From Microbacterium sp. (GTDB lineage: Bacteria > Actinomycetota > Actinomycetes > Actinomycetales > Microbacteriaceae), in contig NZ_JAJUFV010000004.1 in the NCBI RefSeq assembly GCF_029263575.1, forward strand, positions 1-52,605: 52,605 nucleotides of DNA. Direction: 5' to 3'. The translations under genes were made by a program, and so were the position numbers. Below are positions 1 through 7,824 of the stretch, piece after piece. How positions within the stretch are numbered: position 1 is the first letter of the stretch; each line of letters opens with the position of its first letter. Below the pieces are notes generated by a model. That model worked only from the letters and a program-made list of their open reading frames with translations. It was not told where the DNA came from and made no database searches.

Positions 1-267
1 CCGTTTGCCGGCGACCTGGTCGATCAGATGGTAGGCGCTCTCGGGCGGCACGACCCGGGAGTGCCAGTGATCCCGTACCTGCTCGGGGCTGGAACCGACA
101 ACAAGGCGCTTTCCCGCCTCGGTATCACCGGCTACGGATTCGCACCGCTTCGGCTTCCCGCAGATCTCGACTTCACAGGGATGTTTCACGGAGTCGACGA
201 GCGCGTACCCGTAGACTCGCTTGTCTTCGGTCAGCAGGTTCTGACCGACCTGCTGCGCACGTACTGA
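1..267 (+). CDS. M20-family metallopeptidase/dipeptidase, C-terminal end (5' truncated by window edge)
   Basis: Open frame from base 1: PFAGDLVDQMVGAL...PVIPYLLGAGTDNKALSRLGITGYGFAPLRLP...VDSLVFGQQVLTDLLRTY, typical M20 C-terminal region. Confidence 0.75.
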   Translation, partial: PFAGDLVDQMVGALGRHDPGVPVIPYLLGAGTDNKALSRLGITGYGFAPLRLPADLDFTGMFHGVDERVPVDSLVFGQQVLTDLLRTY

Positions 268-294
268 CGTGCTCGTCTGAACCAGAAGGCCCCC

Positions 295-1122
295 ATGCAC
301 CTGCTCGAAGCTCTGTTCCTCGGCGTCATCCAGGGACTCACCGAGTTTCTCCCGATCTCCTCCAGCGCGCACTTGCGCATCGTCGGAACGTTCACCGGCT
401 CCGGCGAGGACCCGGGGGCAGCCTTCACCGCGATCACACAGATCGGAACGGAAGCCGCCGTCGTGGTGTTCTTCTGGCGCGACATCACACGCATCATCGG
501 CCACTGGTGCCGTTCACTCGTCGGCAAGCTGCCGCGCAACGACCCCGATACGCGCATGGGGTGGCTCATCATCATCGGCAGCGTCCCGATCGTTCTGCTC
601 GGGCTGCTGTTCCAAGATCAGATCGAGACGGTGCTTCGCTCGATGTGGATCGTGGCGACGATGTTGATCGTGTTCGGCATCCTGCTCGGCATCGCCGACT
701 ACGTCGGAGCCAAGCGCCGAAAGCTCGATCAGATCACCTACCCGCATGGCATCCTCTACGGAATCGCGCAGGCGCTCGCGCTCATCCCCGGTGTCTCGCG
801 TTCGGGCGGCACGATCACGATGGGGCTCTTCCTCGGCTACGAGCGCGCGGCGGCTGCCCGGTATGCGTTCCTGCTCGCGATCCCCGCGGTCTTCGGCAGC
901 GGCTTCTACCAGGTGTTCAAGAGCTGGGATGCTCCGAATCAGTACTTCTCGATGGCGGAGACGATAGCGGCCACAGGCATCGCGTTCGTCGTCGCACTCG
1001 GTGTGATCGCCTTCTTCATGAGCTGGATCTCCAAGCGCAGCTTCTTGCCGTTCGTGATCTATCGCATCCTGCTCGGCGTGACGCTCTTCGTGCTGCTCGG
1101 CACCGGCGTGATCGCCGGCTGA
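295..1122 (+). CDS. uppP: Undecaprenyl-diphosphatase UppP/BacA
   Basis: [20 protein letters not shown] and [20 protein letters not shown] motifs; multi-pass membrane protein. Confidence 0.97.
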   Translation: MHLLEALFLGVIQGLTEFLPISSSAHLRIVGTFTGSGEDPGAAFTAITQIGTEAAVVVFFWRDITRIIGHWCRSLVGKLPRNDPDTRMGWLIIIGSVPIVLLGLLFQDQIETVLRSMWIVATMLIVFGILLGIADYVGAKRRKLDQITYPHGILYGIAQALALIPGVSRSGGTITMGLFLGYERAAAARYAFLLAIPAVFGSGFYQVFKSWDAPNQYFSMAETIAATGIAFVVALGVIAFFMSWISKRSFLPFVIYRILLGVTLFVLLGTGVIAG

Positions 1123-1123
1123 T

Positions 1124-1978
1124 CTAGCGTTTGCGCTCGCCCGGCCCGTCGCCCCGGCGGCGCAGGTAGCGCTCGAACGCCTGGGCGATCGCATCGCCGG
1201 ATGCCTCGGGCGAATCCCAGGTGTCGCGGGTGCGCTCGAGCTGGTGAATGTACTCGGTCATCTCTTCGTCCTCGGCCGCAGCGGCGTCGATGGAGACCTC
1301 CCAGGCCGCCGCTTCTGTGCGGAGGCGCTCGCGGGGGAGATCGACGCCGGTGAGGTCGTGCAGTCGGTCAAGGAGGGCGAGCGTCGCCTTGGGGGAGGGC
1401 GCGGCTGTCGCAACGTAGTGCGGGACACTGGCCCACAGCGTCGCGGTCGGAATCCCGGCGGTCTCGGCGAAGTGCTCGAAGACACTCAGGATCCCGACGG
1501 GGCCCTCGTAGAGCGAGCGCTCCAGACCGAGCGTCTCGCGCACCTGCTCGTTGGAGCTCGCGGCGAACACCGAGATCGGCCGGGTGTGCGGCACATCCGA
1601 GAGCATGGCGCCTAGCGTCAGAACTCCGGTGATGTCATCGCGCAGCGCGATATCGATGAACTCGTTCGCGAACGCCTGCCAGGTGCGTGCGGGTTCGACT
1701 CCCGTGAGAATCCAGAACTCGGTGGAGCCGTCGCTCGGTGGCGTCGTCGGGCGCCACAGCGATGCCTCCGGCCAACGCAGTTCACGATGGCCGGTGGCAT
1801 CCATGCGCGACGAGGGGCGGGTGTACTGATAATCGAAATAGAGCTCGGGATCCACCGTGTGCACGAGTTCGTACTCGGCGTTCTCGCGCAGCACCTCGAT
1901 GACGCCGCTGGCCGCCTCGCCCGCATCGTTCCAGCCGTCAAAAGCGACGACGACAACGCGGCCTCCCAGCGCATCCAT
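1124..1978 (-). CDS. PAC2-family protein
   Basis: VVVVAFDGWNDAGEAASGVIEVL...FWILTGVEPARTWQAF...VLTLGAMLSDVPHTRP, typical actinobacterial PAC2-domain protein. Confidence 0.9.
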   Translation of the reverse strand: MDALGGRVVVVAFDGWNDAGEAASGVIEVLRENAEYELVHTVDPELYFDYQYTRPSSRMDATGHRELRWPEASLWRPTTPPSDGSTEFWILTGVEPARTWQAFANEFIDIALRDDITGVLTLGAMLSDVPHTRPISVFAASSNEQVRETLGLERSLYEGPVGILSVFEHFAETAGIPTATLWASVPHYVATAAPSPKATLALLDRLHDLTGVDLPRERLRTEAAAWEVSIDAAAAEDEEMTEYIHQLERTRDTWDSPEASGDAIAQAFERYLRRRGDGPGERKR

Positions 1979-2069
1979 CGAGTTCTCCCTTCCGTCACGA
2001 ACGTCGGTATCCCTCCAGGCTAGTCCGCGTGCGGCGGGTATGGTGCATAGGCCCGGATAGCATGGTGGA

Positions 2070-2759
2070 GTGACTTACATGCCGCGCGCGGTCCTCTGGG
2101 ACATGGATGGAACACTGGTCGACACCGAGCCGTACTGGATGGCTGCAGAGACGGCGCTGATCGAGTCGTACGGCGGTACGTGGTCGCATGAGCAGGCACT
2201 CGAACTCGTCGGCAACGGTCTGCTGGAGAGCGCTACACAGCTGCGGGCCGCTGGCGTCGACATGGAACCCGATGCCATCGTCAACAAGCTCACCGACGAC
2301 GTTCGCGCTGCCCTGGCGACCGAGGGCGTGCCGTTCCGGCCGGGGGCGAGAGAGTTGCTGCGTGACCTGCATGCGGCCGGCATCCGTACCGCCCTGGTGA
2401 CCATGTCGCTGCGTCGTATGGCGCTCAATGTGGTCGATCTGATCGACTTCGACGCCTTCGAGTACGTTGTAGCCGGTGACGACGTCGCTCTTCCGAAGCC
2501 GCATCCGACCCCGTATCTGCAGGGTGCCGAGCTGCTGGGCATCGATATCGCCGAGGCGGTCGTCATCGAAGACTCGGGCACGGGGCTGCGCTCTGGCGTC
2601 GCTTCGGGAGCCGTCACACTCGGGGTGCCGCACATGATCCCGCTCGACGGGTACGGCGCGGATGCGCTCTGGCCGACGCTCGAGGGGCGAACGGCAGCCG
2701 ACATCGTCGAGCTGTACGCGTCGACCAGGCAGGCGAAGGCTGCGGAGGCTCGTCCGTGA
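2070..2759 (+). CDS. HAD-superfamily hydrolase (beta-phosphoglucomutase-like)
   Basis: LWDMDGTLVDTEPYW, TMSLRRMALN, KPHPTPYLQGAELLGI, VIEDSGTGLRSG. Confidence 0.93.
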   Translation: MTYMPRAVLWDMDGTLVDTEPYWMAAETALIESYGGTWSHEQALELVGNGLLESATQLRAAGVDMEPDAIVNKLTDDVRAALATEGVPFRPGARELLRDLHAAGIRTALVTMSLRRMALNVVDLIDFDAFEYVVAGDDVALPKPHPTPYLQGAELLGIDIAEAVVIEDSGTGLRSGVASGAVTLGVPHMIPLDGYGADALWPTLEGRTAADIVELYASTRQAKAAEARP

Positions 2760-3772
2760 CCGTTCCCGCTGCGCGCCCCAGCGGGCCGTTCCGCGAGGGC
2801 GACCGTGTTCAGCTCACCGGGCCGAAGAACCGACTGCACACCGTGACGTTGGCCGCTGACGGAGAACTGCACACCCACCACGGGGTGCTCTATCACCGTG
2901 ATGTCATCGGCATACCCGATGGGTCTGTCGTGACGAACACGGCCGGGCATGAGTATCTCGCCCTGCGACCGCTGCTGCGCGACTTTGCGATGTCGATGCC
3001 ACGCGGGGCGGCGATCGTCTATCCAAAGGATGCCGCGCAGATCGTGATGCAGGCCGACATCTTCCCGGGTGCGACGGTCGTGGAGGCCGGTGTCGGCTCC
3101 GGCGCGCTGTCGCTGTCACTGCTTCGTGCCGTCGGGCCGGCGGGCACGCTCGTCTCATTCGAACGCCGCGAAGAATTCGCCGAGGTGGCCAGCGCCAACG
3201 TGACGACGTTCTTCGGTGAGGTCCCTGATACCTGGCAGATCGTCGTCGGCGACCTTCTTGAGGCGCTTCCCGAACATATGGCGAACGGCAGTGTCGACCG
3301 GGTCGTGCTCGACATGCTGGCGCCCTGGGAGGTCATGGATGTCGTCGCGGATGCTCTGACTCCCGGGGGCGTCGTGCTGTGTTACGTGGCGACGGCGACC
3401 CAGCTGTCGCGCGTGGCCGAGTACATCCGCGGCATGGGAGTGTTCACCGACCCGGATGCCTCGGAGACGATGGTGCGCGGCTGGCATGTCGAGGGGCTCG
3501 CTGTGCGCCCGGATCACCGGATGGTCGCGCACACCGGATTCCTGCTCACCGCCCGCCGGCTGGCGCCGGGGACCATCGCACCCGAGGCGAAGCGCCGCGC
3601 ATCGAAGTCGAGCTACGGCGACGACGATGTTGAACTGTGGACTCCCGGCGCCGTCGGCGATCGGGAGATCACCGACAAGAACCTGAGAAAACGCGCGCGT
3701 GAAGCGGGCAGAGCTGCCGAAGGCGTGCTGTCAGCGGCCGCGGTGCGCGACGACGAGCACCGTTCGCAATAG
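2756..3772 (+). CDS. trmI: tRNA (adenine-N1)-methyltransferase (TrmI family, m1A58)
   Basis: VVEAGVGSGALSLSLLRAVGPAG SAM-binding motif, N-terminal FREGDRVQLTGPKNR domain; ATGA overlap with upstream gene. Confidence 0.94.
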   Translation: MTVPAARPSGPFREGDRVQLTGPKNRLHTVTLAADGELHTHHGVLYHRDVIGIPDGSVVTNTAGHEYLALRPLLRDFAMSMPRGAAIVYPKDAAQIVMQADIFPGATVVEAGVGSGALSLSLLRAVGPAGTLVSFERREEFAEVASANVTTFFGEVPDTWQIVVGDLLEALPEHMANGSVDRVVLDMLAPWEVMDVVADALTPGGVVLCYVATATQLSRVAEYIRGMGVFTDPDASETMVRGWHVEGLAVRPDHRMVAHTGFLLTARRLAPGTIAPEAKRRASKSSYGDDDVELWTPGAVGDREITDKNLRKRAREAGRAAEGVLSAAAVRDDEHRSQ

Positions 3773-3782
3773 ACTGGAGCGC

Positions 3783-4757
3783 GTGCGTAAAACGTCTGCC
3801 GCTCTGGCCTCATTCAGCCTTGCTCTCGTCGCCCTGACCGGGTGCACCGCGACACTATCGTTCGACGGCGCTGCATGTGACCGTGCGTCATCGACCAGCG
3901 GCATCGACGACATCGCGACGATCTCCGGCGACATCGGCACCGAGCCCGATGTCGAGGTCTTCACGCCGATCGGGGCCGAGAGCAGTAGCTTCAGCGATGT
4001 GGTCGTCGGCGACGGTCCTGCGCTGACGAGTGCGACCCAGAGCGCGGTGATCGAGTTCTCGCTCTTCTCCGGCAAGACGGGCGAACCCATCGCGGGCACG
4101 GCGTACGACGAAGAGCAGCAGCAACTCGTGAGCATCGGCTACTGGGCGCAGCGGGTCCCCGCCTTCGGCGAGGCGCTGGAATGCGCCACCGGCGGCAGCC
4201 GGGTGCTGTCGGTCGTCACACCAGAAGACTTCGGTGCGCAGAACCTCACGGGTTTCGGCCTCGATGAGGATGAGCCGGTGATCGCGGTCTTCGATATCAC
4301 CAAGGCTTTCCCCTCCCAGGCTGACGGCGCTCCGCAGTACAACGACGCTGCCGGCATGCCCACGGTCGTCCGCGCGCCCGATGGCCGCCCCGGCATCATC
4401 GTGCCGCTGAATGACCCGCCGAAGGACCTCGTGGTGCAGACCCTCATAAAGGGCGACGGTGAGAAGGTCGCGGAAGACGACACCCTGCTCGTCAACTACA
4501 CCGGCGTGACCTGGGCAGATCGCACGGTCTTCGACTCGTCGTGGGACCGCGGCGCGGCGACGTTCGACATGGCCCAGCTCATCCCCGGTTTCACCCAGGG
4601 GCTCACCGGTCAGACCGTCGGATCCCAGGTGCTCATCGTCGTCCCGCCGGAGCTCGGTTACGGCGACCAGGCCAGCGGCGCGATCCCGGCAGAATCCACG
4701 CTGGTGTTCGTCGTCGACATCCTCGGCATCGATCCTCCGGCAGCGCCGCAGCAGTGA
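3783..4757 (+). CDS. FKBP-type peptidyl-prolyl cis-trans isomerase lipoprotein with two FKBP-like repeats
   Basis: GTG start giving VRKTSAALASFSLALVALTGC lipobox; C-terminal LLVNYTGVTWADRTVFDSSWDRG...ELGYGDQASGAIPAESTLVFVVDI; N-terminal half resembles a degenerate FKBP domain. Confidence 0.93.
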   Translation: MRKTSAALASFSLALVALTGCTATLSFDGAACDRASSTSGIDDIATISGDIGTEPDVEVFTPIGAESSSFSDVVVGDGPALTSATQSAVIEFSLFSGKTGEPIAGTAYDEEQQQLVSIGYWAQRVPAFGEALECATGGSRVLSVVTPEDFGAQNLTGFGLDEDEPVIAVFDITKAFPSQADGAPQYNDAAGMPTVVRAPDGRPGIIVPLNDPPKDLVVQTLIKGDGEKVAEDDTLLVNYTGVTWADRTVFDSSWDRGAATFDMAQLIPGFTQGLTGQTVGSQVLIVVPPELGYGDQASGAIPAESTLVFVVDILGIDPPAAPQQ

Positions 4758-5743
4758 TGGCCACCCGAATCCCGCCGGAAGAGCGTCAGACGAACCTCGT
4801 CGTGGCGCTGATGGCCACGGAGGTCGGGCTCACGAAACAGCAGATCCTCGACAACATCTCCGGCTACCGTCAGCGCGCCGAGGCCGGTGCGCGTCCTGAC
4901 GCGCTGGAGAAGATGTTCGAGCGCGACAAAGACGAGCTGCGTGCCCTCGGCGTGCCGGTCGAGACGATCGGCGACCCGACTGACCCGAACGATCTGCGTG
5001 AGGCGCGCTACCGCATTCCTAAGGCGGAGTACGACCTTCCCGCCGACGTGGAGTTCAGCGCTGCCGAACTGGCCGTTCTGACGTTGGCCGGCAGCGTGTG
5101 GAGCGCTGAGTCTTCGTCGGCGGATGCTCAGGCCGGTGTCCGCAAGATCCGCGCCCTCGGCATCGATGGCGACGAGCCGATCATCGGATTCGCCCCTCGA
5201 ATCACGACCCGTGAGGCGGCCTTCATCCCGCTGCAGAATGCGATCGAGTCGAGCCGGGTCGTCAGCTTCGACTACCTGAAACCGGGGGAGCAGTCTCCCG
5301 GGCGCCGACAGATCGAACCGCTTGCGCTGTTGGATTATGAAGCTCGCTGGCATGTCTACGGCATCGATATCGATGCGGACGACGAACGCACGTTCCTGCT
5401 CAGCCGCATCGTCGGTGAGGTCACCGTGACCAAGCGCTCCTTTGACGCGGGCCTGCGCGATGGCGCGGGCGAGCGCGCATTGGCCGGCCTCGAGGCGGTC
5501 GCAGCCCGGAACTCGGCGCTGCTGGAGATCACTCCGGGAACGGAGGCGTCCCTGCGGCTCGGCCGACGCGCGCGGTCAGAGGTGCAGGGGTATCGCGTGC
5601 CTTTCGTCGACATGCACATCCTTGCGGATGAGCTTGCCTCGTACGGTCCGGAGGTGCGGGTGGTCGAACCGGCTGCGCTTCGCAATGCGGTGGTTTCGCG
5701 CCTGCAGGCGACTGCCGCGGCTCACCCTGAGAGGGGGGAGTGA
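4757..5743 (+). CDS. pafB: WYL-domain transcriptional regulator PafB
   Basis: ATG at 4757; VSFDYLKPGEQSPGRRQIEPLALLDYEARWHVYGID WYL-type domain; adjacent to pafC and tatA. Confidence 0.9.
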   Translation: MATRIPPEERQTNLVVALMATEVGLTKQQILDNISGYRQRAEAGARPDALEKMFERDKDELRALGVPVETIGDPTDPNDLREARYRIPKAEYDLPADVEFSAAELAVLTLAGSVWSAESSSADAQAGVRKIRALGIDGDEPIIGFAPRITTREAAFIPLQNAIESSRVVSFDYLKPGEQSPGRRQIEPLALLDYEARWHVYGIDIDADDERTFLLSRIVGEVTVTKRSFDAGLRDGAGERALAGLEAVAARNSALLEITPGTEASLRLGRRARSEVQGYRVPFVDMHILADELASYGPEVRVVEPAALRNAVVSRLQATAAAHPERGE

Positions 5744-6732
5744 TGTCTGAGCCCGCCCGCGCCGCGCTGTCGGGCGATCGCGTTCGCGCGTATCTCACTC
5801 TGGTTCCTTACCTGCTCGAGCGCGGGCAGGTGTCGCTGGCCGAAGCCGCACGCGAGTTCGACGTCACGGTCGACGTCATGCGCAGCATGGTCGAGAAGCT
5901 CACCGTGATCGGCCTCCCCGGCGAGGGCGGTTACTGGCAGCAACCGCACGAGATGTTCGATATCAACTGGGATCTGCTCGATGACGAAGACATCATCGAG
6001 ATCACCAACGACGTCGGGCTCCGCCGGGTGCCGCGCTTCACCGCACGCGAGGCGGCCGCGCTGCTGGCCGGGCTGCAGATGGTCGCGGCGGTCCCTGCCG
6101 TGTCTGATTCGGGACTGGTCGCCGGTCTGATCGCCAAGCTGTCTCGCTCGGCGGCGGATGCCCCGGCAGACGTCGTGATCGTACCCGGTGCGGTCGACAC
6201 GGTCCGCGATGTGGTCGCTCAGGCGCTGCAGCGGCGTGTGGCGGTGTCGTTTCGCTATCAGGCTCCGGATGCGCCGGCGACGACGCGCACAGTCGACCCG
6301 GTTCAGGTGCTCATCACGAACGGACAGTGGTATCTGCAGGGCTGGTGCCATCTGCGCCAGGCAATGCGGACCTTCCACCTTGACCGTGTCGGACAGCCGG
6401 AGCTGACGGAGATCGCGATCACACATGCGGAAGACCACGTCCCCGAGGCTTTCAACTCGATCGGAGACGATGACATCGTCGTCGTTCGCGTGCCGCGACG
6501 GCTGTTGCCGTTGCTCGGAGACTATGCGCGCGATGACAACACGCAGGTGGACGATGACTCTGCGATCGTGCGGATCACGATGGCCGACCCCCGTGGCGTC
6601 AAACGTCTTGCCGGGCGTTTCGGCGGCGCGCTGGAGGTGCTCGACCCGCCTGCCGGACGCACGGCTGCCCGGGAATGGGCGGTTGCAGGACTCGCGCTCT
6701 ACCACGAGCCCATAGACGGTGCCGACGGTTAG
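5740..6732 (+). CDS. pafC: WYL-domain transcriptional regulator PafC
   Basis: N-terminal HTH YLTLVPYLLERGQVSLAEAAREF; VSFRYQAPDAPATTRTVDPVQVLITNGQWYLQGWC; 4-bp overlap with pafB. Confidence 0.9.
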   Translation: MMSEPARAALSGDRVRAYLTLVPYLLERGQVSLAEAAREFDVTVDVMRSMVEKLTVIGLPGEGGYWQQPHEMFDINWDLLDDEDIIEITNDVGLRRVPRFTAREAAALLAGLQMVAAVPAVSDSGLVAGLIAKLSRSAADAPADVVIVPGAVDTVRDVVAQALQRRVAVSFRYQAPDAPATTRTVDPVQVLITNGQWYLQGWCHLRQAMRTFHLDRVGQPELTEIAITHAEDHVPEAFNSIGDDDIVVVRVPRRLLPLLGDYARDDNTQVDDDSAIVRITMADPRGVKRLAGRFGGALEVLDPPAGRTAAREWAVAGLALYHEPIDGADG

Positions 6733-6762
6733 ACTGTTAGCGAAACGACGAAGGAGAATCAC

Positions 6763-7008
6763 ATGGGCGCATTCGGCTGGCCACACCTGCTGATCATCCT
6801 CGCCGTCATCTTGCTGCTTTTCGGGGCAGCCAAGCTTCCGGCGCTCGCGAAGAGCATGGGTCAATCGGCCCGCGTCTTCCGGGGCGAGATGAAGGCGATG
6901 AAGAACGACGACACCGTTGCTGATTCTGAAGCGGCGGCTCCCGCGCAACGCGAAGAGGGCGCAGCGACCCACACGAGCGACCCGGGCACTCCACCGCGAA
7001 CGCCGTAG
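6763..7008 (+). CDS. tatA: Sec-independent translocase TatA
   Basis: MGAFGWPHLLIILAVILLLFGAAKLPALAKSMGQSARVFRGEMK; AAGGAG ribosome-binding site upstream. Confidence 0.96.
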   Translation: MGAFGWPHLLIILAVILLLFGAAKLPALAKSMGQSARVFRGEMKAMKNDDTVADSEAAAPAQREEGAATHTSDPGTPPRTP

Positions 7009-7011
7009 TCC

Positions 7012-7824
7012 GTGGCTGCAGTTTCTTCTGAGCGGACAGGTAAGCCGGGGCGCGATCGGCGGATGCCGCTGAGGCAGCACCTCGTCGAGCTGCGAAAACG
7101 CCTGCTCATCGCCGTCATCGGTTTGATCGTCGGCATGGTCATCGCGTTCATCGTGACCGATTCACTCATCGCGCTGCTGGCGACACCCATCGAGAACATC
7201 GCTGACGAGGCGGGTCGCGAGTACACACGGCTGAACTTCGGCGGTGTCACCAGCGGCTTCGATCTGCGTATGCGCATATCCTTCGCGATCGGGCTGTTGC
7301 TGTCAGCGCCCATCTGGCTGTGGCAGATCTGGGCGTTCATCATGCCCGGGCTCACGCGTCGAGAAGTCGCCTACACCTGGGGGTTCCTCGGCGCGGCCAT
7401 CCCGCTCTTCTTCGGGGGATGCACCGTGGCTTTCTTCGTGCTCCCGCATGTGATCGAGATCATGGCTGGCTTCGTGCCATCGGGGATGGCGCAGTTCTAC
7501 GACTATTCGACCTACTACGACTTCGTCTTCAAGTTCCTTCTCGTCGTCGGCGTCGCCTTCGTGCTCCCTGTTTTCCTCGTCGCGCTCAACGTCGCGGGCG
7601 TGATCTCAGGGCGTGAGATCCTCAAGGGCTGGCGTGTTGCGATCCTGATCTGCACGGTGTTCGCAGCGATTGCCACACCGCCCGCCGATGTGTTCTCGAT
7701 GCTCCTGCTGATGGGCGCGATGATCGTCCTCTTCTTCGCGGCCGCGCTCGTATCGCTGCTGTTCGACCGTCGAAAGAAGAAGAAGGTCGCAGCCGACGGT
7801 CTCCTTCCGGACGCGGGCGCATGA
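7012..7824 (+). CDS. tatC: Sec-independent translocase TatC
   Basis: MPLRQHLVELRKRLLIAVIGLIVG...PIWLWQIWAFIMPGLTRRE; GTG start. Confidence 0.97.
   Translation: MAAVSSERTGKPGRDRRMPLRQHLVELRKRLLIAVIGLIVGMVIAFIVTDSLIALLATPIENIADEAGREYTRLNFGGVTSGFDLRMRISFAIGLLLSAPIWLWQIWAFIMPGLTRREVAYTWGFLGAAIPLFFGGCTVAFFVLPHVIEIMAGFVPSGMAQFYDYSTYYDFVFKFLLVVGVAFVLPVFLVALNVAGVISGREILKGWRVAILICTVFAAIATPPADVFSMLLLMGAMIVLFFAAALVSLLFDRRKKKKVAADGLLPDAGA

Noticed and set aside
5722-7080. 452-aa minus-strand ORF
   Set aside because: Antisense to pafC and tatA, which have strong family signatures
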